Of a stretch of DNA of 64,000 nt, positions 15,960 to 31,100 are shown one piece after another. The stretch comes from Phoronis australis (taxonomy: Eukaryota; Phoronida; Phoronidae): assembly GCA_002633005.1 (NCBI GenBank), contig NMRA01000340.1, positions 230,425 through 294,424 of the forward strand. The letters run 5' to 3'. Every line of letters begins with the position of its first letter. Within the stretch, counting starts at the first letter, position 1. The notes under the pieces are model-generated. The model was not told where the DNA came from. It made no database searches and saw only the letters and a list, made by a program, of their open reading frames with translations. Both the position numbers and the translations under genes were made by a program.

Positions 15960-16055
15960 TCGGATATAACCTGCCCGCACTTTGAGAGCCAGTTTACTCC
16001 ACTGAATAACGGGCATGAAACGGCTTCTCAAAATATGGGCACATTATAATACGAC
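15960..16055. mobile_element. Palindromic MITE, copy 3
   Basis: Arms tcggatataacctgcccgca then ctttgagagccagttt, and the inverse aaacggcttctcaaaatatg then ggcacattataatacga. Loop actccactgaataacgggc. Confidence 0.65.
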
Positions 16056-16230
16056 AATTTGCCGCATATCCTTATGCAGCCAATAATTGTTTTCGAGGAA
16101 CACGTTTCAGTTCCCATGGAGGGTACAGTTCAACTATGATACAACAAATATTCCCAGGACTTATACTTCCGCGCTGTTGGCTTGAAACGTTTGCACTGTA
16201 GTGTTATATGTGAGCTAAAATTGGCAATAG

Positions 16231-16325
16231 TCTGATATAACAGGCCTGTATTTTGAGAACCAATTTCATGCCTGTTATTCAGTGGAGAAAACTGGTTCTC
16301 AAAATTCGGGTACGTTATGTCAGAC
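16231..16325. mobile_element. Palindromic MITE, copy 4
   Basis: Arms tctgatataacaggcctgta then ttttgagaaccaattt, and the inverse aaactggttctcaaaattcg then ggtacgttatgtcaga. Loop contains cctgttattcagtgg, the orientation opposite to copy 3, 180 bp away. Confidence 0.7.
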
Positions 16326-19150
16326 CGTTACCCTAAAATTATGAACCAAGGACCGTGTTTCATCAAAGATCAGAATGCTTGGCTTAGTCAAGATGGTCGT
16401 ACCTTTGACTTTCATTTGCACACAGCTCATTAAAAGGAATCGCGAAGATGGTAACAACTTTTTTGCTCTTCTACAAAAAATGCAGTGTCTTGTTTACAAT
16501 AACATCCCCATGACCGTCTTAGGTACAAGCAGATTTACAACCTTTGATCAATTTTAAACCAGGGTCGGATTTGTTTTAATGCGTTTCAATTTTGCTCGTC
16601 TGACAACAATTAACCATGTTTAAATCATTCTTATCCATAAGACCACAATCTGCAAGACCGAAATGAAAAATACATTAATTACTGACAAACTTTACGACTG
16701 CAATAAAGAAACCAGTCACAAAGGCAACCACACGCCACATCGTCCTGACTTAAATTATGTCACCAACTCACCACGTTAATACACCTACATAAACCTAGAG
16801 GCATCAGCAGTGCTTAGCTTTGTTTTCACAGCTTCATTAACGTCGTGTGAGCTTCACGCGGCATTCACTCATTCACTATAATTGCAGTTGATTTTTATGA
16901 TAAGTTACAATAAATTAAGAAGTTTTCATAAAAAGTGTTTATTTCAAATATAAATTCTATTACTGATACCCTTGTGCTGGTCACACATTGACCAGACAAT
17001 ATATGTTTTGAATACCTGAAATGGAGAAAACACTAACAGTGGAGCATTAATAGGCTCTGCTACACACAAACCATTGGAGCCACAAACAATGAAATGTCAC
17101 AATCAAATTATGCTGAGGTAACCCACACAATGGTCCATTCTCTCCCACTAAAAACAACTGTTGCTATTCACTTAGGACGAATGCTCAGTCAACAAAAATG
17201 AAAACAGAATTGATGCTTTCCCAGAACAATGCCACATGCAACAAGACTAGCACAAGTTTGTCGACATGTACAAAACACATGCATTCTGCAATTTTGATGT
17301 CAGGTTTCACCTCATATGGTAAATATCCTCCAGTTAGATTCAACGTAGGGTTCAACATTATCTTTATTTTCACGAGCGTACAAACCGTACGCTTTTCCCA
17401 ATTACCTCTCTCTCAAAAGCAGAAAAACAGTGACATTTTATCAGATCTATGATACGTTAAGCTGCAATTGTGCTTCAATGTTAAATATCAGTAGGTTTGT
17501 ATAGTGGCGTAGTTAAAAATAGAACAATATCTTCCAACAATTCTTTGTGTTTTTTATTTCAAACTAAACCATCTCAAACATGCTCTATGCACAGCTTGCA
17601 CTAATCAATCAACATGCGAAAGCTGTACAGCAATTTCCAGTTAAAAAGCACAAAGGTAGTGCGACAATGTGTCTAATGCACATGTAAAACAAAATGGCAT
17701 AAATTATGATTTTTATTAAAAGTTGACTTTTGTGACTTCACCTAGCCATTTTTGTGAGAAAAGACTAACGATTTGTATGCTCATGAAAATGTTGATGCTT
17801 GTGAAAGGTCCCTTATGAATGTTTCTATGAATTATTCAACAGTTGGATAAAGGTGAACTGAATTAAAAGCAGCATATTTCGTGCTAGAAACATATCACAA
17901 AATCACACCTGTTCCAATGAGCTTGAAGCCATTTTATAAACTAGGACACTTAATGAGCTCTACCAGCTGCATAGGCAATATTGAGACAACCATAAACAAG
18001 ATTGCAATGACGGTAAATTCAAATCGGATTCATTCTGGTGAAACATCATTCAATTTTAACAGTTAACAATCGGAAAGAATTTGAATATATTAATTCCTTG
18101 CATGAAGATAAATGAAAAATTAATTAAAAATCAATTTAAAATGAGTTTGTAGTTTTCAATTTAAAAGTGCTGAGAAGTAGAAGAGAGAAATAATTGTCAA
18201 TCTCATCAAGCTATAAACCAGTGATATACAATCTGCACTATAAAATACAAACAGCTATATTTTACATGGTGGGAACAAATGTAGCAACACTCGAGTCAAG
18301 ACTGCCCATACAACATACAGTCGGCATCAGAAAATAATAATTATTTTAATTATCTGGATACAAATGTTTGATAAAATCCCACAAAACAAGACCTCATCCA
18401 ATGCATTCACTCAACAAGAATTATGACATGAAAATTTTTAGACGTCAACAACTGAGGCCAAAGTGTTGCTAAGAAAACACTGTTAAGGTTATGATACTTT
18501 TCTAGGTTCCTTTTTCATAACCTTAACGCCAGGCTAAACAAAGCTCCACTGTGCTTTACATTACATTACTGTTCCAATAACTTTGCACAAAATTAATTTT
18601 CAAATGTTCGTTTTTCAATGTCTCGAAGGCTTGTTACTAATAATGGAAGATTCACAAAGTGTAGTTTAGTGAGTTACACAGTGCACGCTACGTTCATTGG
18701 TGTAAAATTTCTTTTAGGTTCATATTTGCCAATCAATTTGACAAAACTTGTTTCCAAATGTCAGCCATGTTGTGCGCTAAAAGGGTGAACTTTGCATCAT
18801 CTGCTCTTACATCAGCTGTAAAATTTAAGATGGCAACACTTACATCCAGTTGAGTGCTTTGTCGCAACCAACACCAGGCATCAGTGACTAAACATAACCT
18901 CCAGTTTAACGAATTACCAAAATTCATGCATCTTTTTGGAAAATGACTGCTAGGTAAGAAGCTTGAATTAATAGCAAAATGTTTTAAACATCACTTAATT
19001 CTCTCTCATGAAGTCGGCCACTTTGTATGGATAAGGATGAAATACAATAAGACATGTGACCACTGTGAAAGGCATTGGGTGCTGCATTCATGAAGACAGT
19101 ACTGCAGAATGTAGGTCAGTGCGCCATCTGTGGACCAGTAGAGAGCATCG

Positions 19151-22100
19151 CTATGCCAGCATACTCAACCAGGAGTTGGCGTATTGCATTGGCTTCACAT
19201 TTGGGTGAGGCTGCGAACACAAAGTAATACAATATCAGTAGGACTACAAGCTGTGATACATTAATGTAACCCAGTAACCTGCATATTGCCAGATACATTA
19301 ATGTAACCCAGTAACCTGCATATTGCCAGATACATTAATGTAACCCAGTAACCTGTATATTGCCAGATACATTAACACAGGTGAGAAACATGACCGCTGG
19401 TCCTCTAAATAGGACCGACTCACCCAAAACAAGACTGACGCACCTAAAAACATGACCGCCCCACCACAAAACAGGACCGCCGAGGACTGAACATGTATTT
19501 ATCAAAGGCCTTTGTATGATACTGCTGGTTATGACGTAACCGGTCAGCTAGCTGTGTAAAGACTTTCGCCAAATTAAAGCTTGGCAGCACTGCGTTATTG
19601 AACTTCGGCCGGTACATCCCCGAAATTTCCCACAGCCCGGGTAGTTCTGGTTATCACCTCGTCGTGAAACATACATCAACATGTAGAGCTCGCGACCGGC
19701 GCAGGCGCATGCAAAATCTAGGAGTCAATCAACACTCACCTTGCAGGTTGCAGCTGCTTGAGTGAAAAACAATCTAATGAACTATTGTAACAAAAATTCG
19801 TCGCGCTCGTGACATATGCACGCGCCATTTCCTAAAATTTTGCGGCATCTTTCGGAAGATGATGCCAACTTCGCAGCAGCAAGATTTGTTCTGAAATTCG
19901 GTTTGCTGGTATTAAAATACTAAAAACGAAATGAAACCACGCAGTTCCAATAATTTGTTGTGCCATGTACGCAACCTCGTAGAAGAGAATAGCTGACTGA
20001 AGAATCGGAGAAAAAAGGAACCGGACAATGTAAGCCGACCTAAAAGAACGCATCTCAATTTTAGCAGCAGAATAACGACAGAACGACAATTTTTCTTGAG
20101 CGCCGATAAATAATTTAGTTTACTCAAGGAAGAATGTCGTTAATAACACTAATTCGCCAGGTGAAGATTTTACATGTTCATATTTTAATCAATTAATCGG
20201 CGCAAGGTTGTACATTACAAAAAGAAGTATTCTGTGGCGCACAAAACTGAGATTTCGGTGGATTAATTGGCACAAGACCTGCATATGCATATACAGCCCC
20301 ATTGTATGATCTGTGTTGGCCTACCAGTAATAAATCTTAGCTTGTTTGTCATTGCGGTTTCAATCCCCAGCGTTCATGTTCAGACCCCGGCGGTCCTGTT
20401 TTGTGGTGGGGCGGTCATGTTTTTAGGTGCATCAGTCTCATTTTCTGATGTGGCGGTCCCATTTGATCCCCATCGGTCCTGTTTAGAGGACCAGCGGTCA
20501 TGCTGTTTCACACCCATGATTAAAATACTGAGCTTATCTTGGTGGTTTGTGTAACTTTAATTTGTAAATTTTCTTTGTTTCTATAATTATGCCTTGAGTT
20601 TACTGACCCATCAGCAACTGATGTTGTACCAGAACAGAAACCACAGCTGCAGTAGTTTCCACACAAAACAAAAAATCAAAAACATTAAGACACGTTCTAC
20701 AAAATGCACATTACTCTGACACAATTTTATGTACTGGAAATCGGCGTTCAAATCTGTTCAAGGTCCGCACAGACCCGGTGAATTTTTTACCTCTAAGTAA
20801 AATGTGAGGACAGGTATCAGCAGAAAATGAAGATATGCACGACATCCGACTATTTTAGAGTTGATAAGCAATATCAATAGATTTTATCTTACAATGCACG
20901 TGTACTGCAGACTTAGCAACAGTCATGATAAAGTCACACCATTGCGAAAACGCACACAGGGAAATGCGTTCTTAGTATTTCACAAAAAACGTTGAGATGG
21001 ATACTTATTGCATCTTGCAAGCATATACTATAGTATAATGCCAACAAAAATTGAACAAAACAGAAACATACCACAGCAGAGTAGGTTGTGAACTTTGGTG
21101 TGAGGTCATCACCCTTTAGGGTAATGAATGCTCCCTTGTTACCCATGGTATCACTGTGAAATCACAAATAGTTCCAATGCAGTGAAGATCATTACACAGG
21201 TGAAACAAATAACAAACAATTAATTAAAATCCATCCTGTTACTGGTATCCGTGTATGAATGAAAGAATCCGGGTGAAATGTGTGGACTTTTCAACAAAAG
21301 TCTTTTTAAAAAAAGAACTACTGCAGTAAAATCTACAGGGCATAATACATACAGCAGAGCTTTGACTATTCTCAACTTCATAGTTACTTTAGGGAACAGT
21401 TCAATGTAAATGTGGGCTTATTTTCACACAGAATCTTACACTCCTACCCGACCTTCAAGGGAAAGGCAATCATTATTAGAGTGTCATGGTTGGTTAAATT
21501 ACGATTTTCTGGTAATCGCCCAGGTTCTAATTAATTATCCATGCGTCACACCAAAAGCAGCAGTCTTGGTGGGAATCCTGCCCAGTTAGCTTTGTTTGTG
21601 TTAACAACAGCCGTTACTTTTCAAAAATTACCATGAAAATTGCCTTCGATGAGTGTTCTCAGACAATCCTAAGTTGACCTAGAATTCAACTGAGTGGAAC
21701 TTAATCATTGTTTGCTCTGCAGTGGGCAGACAATGACAGAAGTAGGCGACCACACAAGCATGAATCATGTGTATGAAGTTACTCTAGTTGGTAACCTTAG
21801 GCTCTGCCATGCCAGTTCACCTGCACAGGTGACACCAATTTTATGGTCTTGCGGCCCTTCAAAAAAGCACTCCCAGCAGGTGGTGATGGAGTCCAAAGTG
21901 CAAGTAAACAAAGGTGGCAGGAGTGATTCAGGTTGGGAATACCACTTCTGGAGTGACGCATGAATAAGAAAACAAGGGAAATTAATGAATTTAAAAATTT
22001 ATCAAGGATAAGAAAATTTGACCACTAAAGCAGTTGCCTTCACGTTTAACATGGAACAAATTGGAACAAATGGGTGACATTTTTGCCATATCTGCTGACA

Positions 22101-25100
22101 GTTCAGTATCAGTTTATTTTCCATTTTCGTGATCCAGGCAATGATGGTTGATCATGTTCCCTGTCAATTGCCCATTTAAACACACACTGCCTGCTATTAA
22201 GGTGGAAGTCGTGTGCAAGAGCGTGACCCCATCCATAAGGTATTTTCGGATTGCCCTGTATGTGCAAATTACTTTCTATAATTAAAGTCAGAGACTTCCA
22301 CCAAAACCATTAATAAACCCGCCTTCTGTAACAAAACAATTTTTGAGCCAGACAACGGCATGCTGTTGTGAAATGGTTCTCGGGTCGTTGCTAAGTGACA
22401 ATAACTAAACATTTCTGGCCTTGGAAAGAACTGACTGTTTGTTATTGCTTGTGACCAGGCTCTACCAGTTGACTTATCACTGCTTGTCATTTTATACATC
22501 GAGCAGGTCTGAAAGATTAATGAACTTTCAGTTCTTAGAAAGGCCAAAAAAACATCTTGTCTGAATAAAGAATAAGTTGAGACCAATCTCTGTGGTGAGT
22601 GGTCTAAATCAAGGCTTGACCTCTTCACCACACAGGTTCATTAGACTTTTTGAGGACTGTCTGAAGTGAAACTGACCTAACCAAGAGATTGCCTGGGGCA
22701 AAACCGTAAACAATGACTTATATATTAACCAAATGACAATACAGGAGAGCAATGAATTGTTTGTAAAACCAACTAAAAGTATTCAGACATAATGACCTGG
22801 AATAACCCCGTCACAGCATCTGGGCGACAGCCCACTTAAAGCTAGTTCATGTCACCCAGTTATAAGCAGGTAAGTTACAATCGAGGACAAACAGTAGTGC
22901 ATGACCTGCAGAAGTAGCGATACACACATCAGGTTCATTAGAAATTATATACATTTCCGATGAATATGGAATTTATTGTTATGATGGAAAAATATTTTTT
23001 GAATGATAACTTTTGCCGTGTACTGCACATCACCTACCAGTAATTAGGTGCAGAGAAGACGGTGATACACTTGCCATCGTGCGCCACCTCATAACCCTCG
23101 TTCTTCACCTCGTGGCTTCGTATGACATAGTCCAGCTGGTTCGCCTGCAGGAATGCCTTGGTCACGTCTGGGCCAAAGTGTATTCCTACGCCACGTTTAC
23201 TCGGTGACCGACCACTCTGTGGCTGTGGGTCAGACCACAGAAGCTCACACATGAGCCCTGGCAAATGGACAGAAAGAAACAGATTTTTAACTGGACTGAG
23301 GACATGTTGTACTGTAACATTTGCACTAAAAAGGTATTCTCCCAAGGTTTAACAAATTGAGAACAGTTACGCCTGAAAGATGAACTTTTAGGCCAACGCA
23401 ACAGCTGATAAGCAGAGTGTTCCACAAAAAGAGACCCTTTTAAGCTAGAACTTGTCAGTTGACATCATTCCAAGACAGCCCACTCCAGCAGAGAGTGTGA
23501 GTGGGGTGTCCTGTTGTATCTGTATTTCACTCCTGGATGATTGTTAAACATGTTAAGAAGTGTGTTCGTCTGGTATTAATATTCAATGTTGTTTGGCCTG
23601 GCTATTTTTAGACTGTTTGTCTGAGAATGAGGTCATCAGCCAGTCCTGTACTTGTACACAGATGACCATAGAGCGAGTGATACATAATTATAAAGTTTTG
23701 TGAATGTGGAAACTTATGAAGCTGCATTACAACAGATCATCTTTTGACGCTAAACAGTACATTTAAAGGTGGCCAGTGATGGTAAAATAATTCAGAGTTA
23801 AAAATGATCAGTCACAAAAAAGGACAAATTAAGAAGATTCCACAACACGGCATTGAAATACATTACATTCTGAAAGAAAGCTAAAGGCACAGCTGTGCAC
23901 TAATCAAAATTTCACCATTGCACACAATTCTGCTGTCTTTAATAATAGTTCAACATACTTAAACAGGAATGTTGATAAATAAAGACACGGCTCAGAGCCA
24001 CTGCACATGAAGTCAGCTACCATATGCTTACCAGACTCTGGCGGCTGCTTGTTACGTTGTATTTTTCGTAAATCATCTAGTGTGACATTGTCTTCACTGA
24101 ATAAGCCACCATGCATTACCTAAAATGTACAATACCACTATCAAGTATATAGTTTCCATATTCCAGCCAACAAACAAATGCAGTATTGAACATGAAATGA
24201 CAATTCTACAAAAAGCACTTCCATGATCACACACAGTGGCTTGCTGAGACATATTACACAGAAAAATGCTATGTGGAAAAGGACCGCACATTTGTGACAG
24301 GAGTAAAAACTGCTCTGGTGATTTCTTTGTCCTGTGTGCACAAATGACAATGAAGAATTCCGGATATTGAATATCCACGCACAAGGCACGATTACAATCC
24401 ACCAAGCCTATGGCTCAAAGTGAGATAGCTTAATAAAATGCCTGATCTTAATTAAAGGGACATTACTGGTTTTATGCCGAAGACACATTTTAGGAATAAT
24501 TATTGGATGGAATAGACTTCTTAAACCAAGTTATTAGCTATCATCAGAGCTATGAAACTATAAAATCTTCGCGGTTTAGAGATTTCATTACAAGTCGCCA
24601 ATTCTTGCCATTTTCTGCCAGACATTCACTGAAATCGAGGCTGGTGATTTAACATGTTAAATACACTTAAAATACTCTGCCACTTAAAGAGTGAGATTTA
24701 GCTTCTACTGGAGTTGCAAGTTTGAATTCGCACCGAGGCTGATGTTAGAAAATCACTTTTCTAACCCTGATGTCCCTTTAACAATTAAAAAATGTCGCAA
24801 ATATTATATAGAGTGTCACCGTATGACAAAACAAGAGAAGTTTACACTCACCAGAATCTTTTTATTTATGCAGTGGCAGAGAGGCAGCCAATTATAGACC
24901 TCCGTGAACAGGTCGGCCATCTTGCTGGTGTACTTGGCCTTGACCTCACCGTCAAAGCCATACATCTGGTTCATGTTAATACTTTCATGATTCCCTGAAT
25001 GAGGAGTGAATGCAGACTATTACCATACTCACCTAGCTTAATGTTCAGGGTGCATAAACAAGGGAAATCCAAAATCAGGAGGTGAGCATTAAGCCGAGCG

Positions 25101-28100
25101 GGTGCTTAAAATTTTTTTTTGAGAAGTCTGGGATGGGTGTCTACCCGAATAGTCAATTTGGTAGCACAAACGCCTTCACCATTTGTGATCAAATGTTTGA
25201 TAATAAAAAGAGTGCAAAATGAGCCAAAAAATGGCTATACGTTTCCTCGAGTAAAGAGTAATAGATATTTTCCCACTCAACTAGGGCAAGGCGCTGGTGA
25301 AACTGACTGCTCATTGTACAAAAGTGAGCAGTGTACAGTTTAGAGGCTCAAACTCACAGGAGACGGAGGGACGAAAAGACATAGGCACTTTAAAGTTAGA
25401 ATTGAGAGTGGACGTTATACCAATCGTGGGCTCTTGAACGTAAAAATTTGTAATTTCAGGGGTGGACATTAATGTGGACAAGTATTTGTAGATAACACAA
25501 TAATCAGGTAAACTGATATACACAATCAAAATAATCTCACTTATTTTAAATATTTCAACAATCAGGAGTTGTTAAAGACACAATAGATGTGCACCGTCTG
25601 TCAAAATGCAAATTTAATTTTAGCCAATACAATCCACCTCATCTTGCAATTTAATCAGATGACAAGTGATTTGTAGGTTCGAGACAACAGTTTGCTATAT
25701 GTTTAGACCAGGCTAATCAGTTGCTCAAAGATACATTTCAGTCTGTTTGAGAGTAAAAAAACACAAAAAATCAAATGGGGCCATTAACGGCCATAAAATT
25801 GGTCTCGTAATATTCCTTACCGTGACTGGATTCTATTTCCGTTACAAACAAGATCATAGAAACCATCAGCGACTCAAGAAAATGCTTTGGAGTTTATAGG
25901 GGTTGGCTGACCCTATAATTGTGATTACGAAAATAGTACATTTTTTAAACATTGCCAGTGACATCAGATGGCAACAGAAGTAGAAATGTACCACAGTAAG
26001 GATTATTACGAGACCGATTTTACAAGAGTTGATGGTCCACTTCAATTTTGTTTGAGCCAAATAAACAGTGTGAAATTTAGCTTTTTAAAGAGTGAAAATG
26101 TGTAGCTATCAGCTAATCAGGGCGTAACACAGCTTTAAGTTAGTTTCAGCCACCAAAGCAGAGTATGATATGTGGCAACTTGGAAAAAAACATTATTTTC
26201 CGCTGAATGAAACCAAAAACATGAACGAAGTTAATAAAATCTATATAGAACGATTTCACTGCATCGTGAATTCATATCGAATCCCGCGTAGTCAAATTTA
26301 AAATGTCAACAAATAGAACTTTCCCTAAAACATACATAACTGTTTCTTTTGATTTCATAGCGAATTAGCGCTCATTGGTACTTACCCCTAGACATGTAAA
26401 AGTGATTGGGGTACAATAGCTTAAAGCCAAACAGTGTGAGTATACACTCCACAGAGAACGAGCCCCTGTCCACAAAGTCACCATTAAATAACTGGCAAGA
26501 GTTAAAGAAAGATAATTGACATGATGGCCAACAGAGCAATGTCAAAACAAATACAATTCATGCTTTAGAGCATGGTAAGCAATGCATTCTCAGGACAACA
26601 TGCAAAGGCACAGCTGTGTGGCGTTGAAAAAGCTAAAGTTTACAAGTGTCTTTAGGTATGGTAATTCTTCCTTCTATTTAGCACACATTATGGCCGACAA
26701 GTGAAACTCTATTCTGCTAAATTTCTCCACATAAGCTAAAAGTAAGAAAATGTTAGCCCACTATAAGCTTGGTTTGTATTGTGTAGATGTCATAAAATAA
26801 CGCATTGTACAGTTTCCATCACTAGTAGCAGGGTAATCAACCTTTAGAAAATTGGAAAAGTGATAATTTTGGCAATTATTTTGTGCACAATAAATGGAGA
26901 ATTACTGTATATGGAGTGACTGGTAATTACTAGTGAACACTTCTGTCAGTCGCACTAGTAGTGATTAGCCAGACACACCTGTCAGTCAGACTAACGGTAA
27001 CTAGCTGGACATACCTGTCGGTCAGACTAGTAATAACTAGCTGGACACACCTGTCAGTCAGACTAGTAATAACTAGCTGGACACACCTGTCAGTCAGACT
27101 AGTAATAACTAGCTGGACACACCTGTCAGTCAGACTAGTAATAACTAGCTGGACACACTTGTCAGTCAGACTAGTAATATCTAGCTGGACACATCTGTCA
27201 GACTACCAGCCTGACATACCTGTCAGTCACACTGTCTAGTATTAACTAGCCAGACACACCTGTCAGTCAAACTAGTAATAACTAGCTGGAGACACTTGAC
27301 AGTCAGCAAAGGATACATAAGGATTGTCTTCTGATGGAAGACCATTCAGTTCAAATATATTGAGGAGATCATAAAACTGGCCGTGAATATCACCGCATAC
27401 TGTAAACTTCTTGCCCTGAAATGAGACAACCATTATACTGCTTTTATCAGATAGACGTGACAGCCAGATTGACCCGACAGAAAATTAAGTGTATTCCCCT
27501 TCCAATATGTACTTGAAGATTTTAGTTACAATCTGACAACTTTTTTTAATTGAAAATTGAAATATTTTTGCAACACAAATGAGTGCATACTGACAATAAG
27601 AAGTGGGAATATTATACCAAACTGAGTTACACAGCAAATAGCAGTGAAACGAGGGCGAGGGGAGACAAAAAATATTTAAAGGACTGGTTTTTTTAGTTTA
27701 ACCACAAGAAAGTATTTGCCTAATGTGTAAACCAAGCTTCCTAACTAAAATTATTTCCAGCATCTTATCCATTCACTGTCAAATGTGCCAGTCAGTGTGT
27801 TTGGTTCTGGCCCCTTATTGATTTCTTCATCAAATCGTTAAGCAAAACTCAAATTTTAGAGTTTGTTCCTGTTTTTTGAATAAATTACAGTAGGTCTAGT
27901 ATCTGAGTGTCATACTGCAATTGATGCAATGACCCTTTAGACTGAAAATCACAAATGATTTTACAAAAAGCAGCATTTCTCCTGTTTAGCAGTCAAAATA
28001 AATAAATTAAACCAGGCAATTTGCCAAAATAAAATCAGTTTCTCATGCTATTTACCGAGATAGGATTCTACGTTCGTAACTAACAAAAACATCAAAATGA

Positions 28101-31100
28101 ATTGGTAACGGAAATGGAATCTTATCACCGTAAGAAATATCACAATACCGATTTTATAAAAATAAAATGCCCAATTTAATTTTCATGTTTAGCCAGCTGA
28201 AGAAGACTCGAGATCCGAGTAAGAAATATCAAATTGGGGTTGTAATTCAACCAACAACAATTTCTGGATCTTTGTTGACCATTAACATGTAAGGTAAATG
28301 CACCCCATTTTTTGAAATTTGTCAAAATTTATTTGGCACATGAATATGCAGCTCTATAAACGATGAAATAGTTAACATTCCAGCGTGACAATAACAAGTT
28401 CCAAGTCTATGTTGTTACAAAACGCTATGGCATGAAAATGTTTTTGAACGAAAACTACCTCAGGCACAGAGATATCTACAAGGGAAGGTTGAGCGGAGAA
28501 GATCTTTTCAACTTCGACTAGGATTTGGAATGCCAATTTTCGATGAAGTTTCTTTTGGTCTCGGTAATGTTGTAGCAAGTCCTTCATGAACTCGGGCGTA
28601 ATTTTGTTGTCTTCAAACTTTGGTCCGTTATAGTCATCTTCAATGCCTGAAAGTATGAGACGTAGCAATGACAGAAATTAACAGTTCAATGTTATACATG
28701 AATGGTTCACCATTATCAATGCAGTTATCTTAGAAGACAAATGCTTAGGTTCACATTTTGGAGTGAAACCCTTTGTTTTGCTTCTCGAATACAGTGAGTC
28801 AGCGGCATTGACCAAATGGAACACATTCAGGTCTTCCACATGAAAATTCACACCCACTAACTTCTATTTTGAATTGATTGATTTTGACTTGACGTAATTA
28901 TTACTGTTGGGGCTTTGAAACCCAGAGAAACACACTTGTCTAGCCTTGTGTTGGAACAAATATCAAAACATTATTAACTGAGGACAACTTGAATTATCCA
29001 CATATGAATATAGTTGCATTATTCTACCACACAGAATAAGGTATATTGCACACAGTTGGATTGTTTTACAACGAATTACAAGGTATGTTCTACAGAGTGG
29101 CATTATTCGACACCACTTTAAGGTATGCTGGACACAATATTGCATTGCTCTACAACACAGTGCAAGACATATTGCATAGATATGCAAGGTACATGGTAAA
29201 CAGTTGCATTGCTTTACAGTTTAGTACAAGGCAAGTTGCACATAGATGCAATCCCTTACAAAGTATGTAGTCTGTAGCTGCATCACTGAACAACACTGTG
29301 CAAAGGACGTTGCACACAGTTGCAAGGATTTACAAGGTAAGGTATGTTGGATTTAGTTGCATCATTGAACTACACTGTGCAAAGGACGTTGCACACAGTT
29401 GCAAGGATTTACAAGGTAAGGTATGTTGGATTTAGTTGCATCATTGAACTACACTGTGCAAAGGACGTTGCACACAGTTGCAAGGGTTTACAATGTAAGA
29501 TATGTTGAATTTAGTTGCATTGCAATACAATGAAAGTTCCCCTCACTCATGTTCTCCAGGTTAATCTCCTCAGCAATCGACTTTTGGTGGTGGTCAACGG
29601 CGATTGCTTTGTTGAAAGCCCTCATTTTGACTATTTTACTGCACTCTTGGAACTTCAGCTTAGCATCACTATCTCTGGGCCGAACTTTGACTACCTAGTG
29701 AAAAAATAGTTTCCAACAAACATACTAAAAGAATAATTCAAATTTTTAACCATTAGTCAAATACATCATTCATTTAAAGAATAATGTAAATAATTAACCA
29801 TGCAAACTCGTGCGCATTGTGTAATGAAAATTTGTCCTTCTGGAACTTCAAATATCTCCGATGATGTAATGCCAATTGGTGCGTTCTGCCATAACCACCC
29901 TTAAATATATCGATTTACGTTCCAGTTTTACACTATTTCAAGTAATGTAGGTTAAATGCTACACTTGCATTACAACCATGATCTGAATAATTTGCAGAGA
30001 CCTAAAATTCACCATGCCAACTTAGATGTACATAAGAAATTTAAAGATGCCCAGATGCACATTCTTGAAATAGTTACGGTCTCATATAACACATAAGCGA
30101 ATTGCGAAACTATTTTTATTTTGGAATATTCAAACACACTTCGCAACATCTGGCAGTGCCAATATGGCATCATCATACCATTTACACAGAACACCAGCAA
30201 AATGAAGCTTCCACACAAACTATCAGGATCATTACACAACACTTCTTCTTTCAATAACTAAATACGACTGGTCGCCAATTCACTTTACAATGAATCTTGT
30301 TACTCGTGTAGTGACCTTGATTCTCCAAAAACAGAGGAATACAATTTAGCAAACATAACATTTGAACTTTTCTCCGTTTTATTAATGATCAAATTCTGTT
30401 GACCTACTTCAAAGTAATAAATAACCTAAACATGACCAGGGAATTGCCTAACTTTTGCCCGTGAATGATGCCCCAGCTCCATTTTACGGATAACTTGCTG
30501 GAAGTTTATTGTTTCTCAAAACCAGAAAAAACAGCACACCTTCATAATGATTGAACAACTACTACAACATATCTGCTGCAAACAATAATCGATCCATTTT
30601 GGTGCCTTAACCATGGAATTGGACGGATAAATTTTTCGCAATTAAAAAAACAAAATATCAAATTTAGGGTAAGAAGGCACTGAATTATAAGAATTGTGTT
30701 CAAAACCTCCAATTATGCGAAAGAAGTCAGAGTCCATCAATACCGTACGTTTTGTTTTATTATGGAAAATCAGGGTCTCTACTCATGTTGAAAATCAATT
30801 CAAAAGAAAAAGTACCACTGAGCAACAATACACCACCACCTTTCCAACTTACTGTTTCAAAGTCTTTCAGTGCGAGCTTGAATTTGCCCAGGGCCATGTT
30901 GGCTGAAGCTCTCCTATAATAGGCCTTGACATAGTTGCGGTCAATTTCCAGCGCTTTTGAAGCATCTTCCAGTGCAGAACCATAGCATTCAGTTTTTATG
31001 TAGGCAAAACTTCTGTTGCCATAGTAAGCTGCTACAAAAGGGTATGTGTCGATTGCCTCACTGTACAAAGCGATGGCTTGAGTGTAGTCTTGCTCTGTCA

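Larger units (their letters stand above)
15492..19150. other. Intergenic, NTPCR 3' side to PPP5C 3' side
   Basis: Genes on both sides converge here. I see two palindromic MITEs (15960 and 16231) and candidate poly(A) signals, AATAAA at 16702-16707 on plus and at 17712-17717 on minus. No coding exon is supported; short open frames lack homology and splice context. Confidence 0.55.

Noticed and set aside
26961-27239. 92-residue open frame with repeated [12 protein letters not shown].
   Set aside because: It arises from a 36-bp minisatellite inside a PPP5C intron on the opposite strand; no start context or homology.
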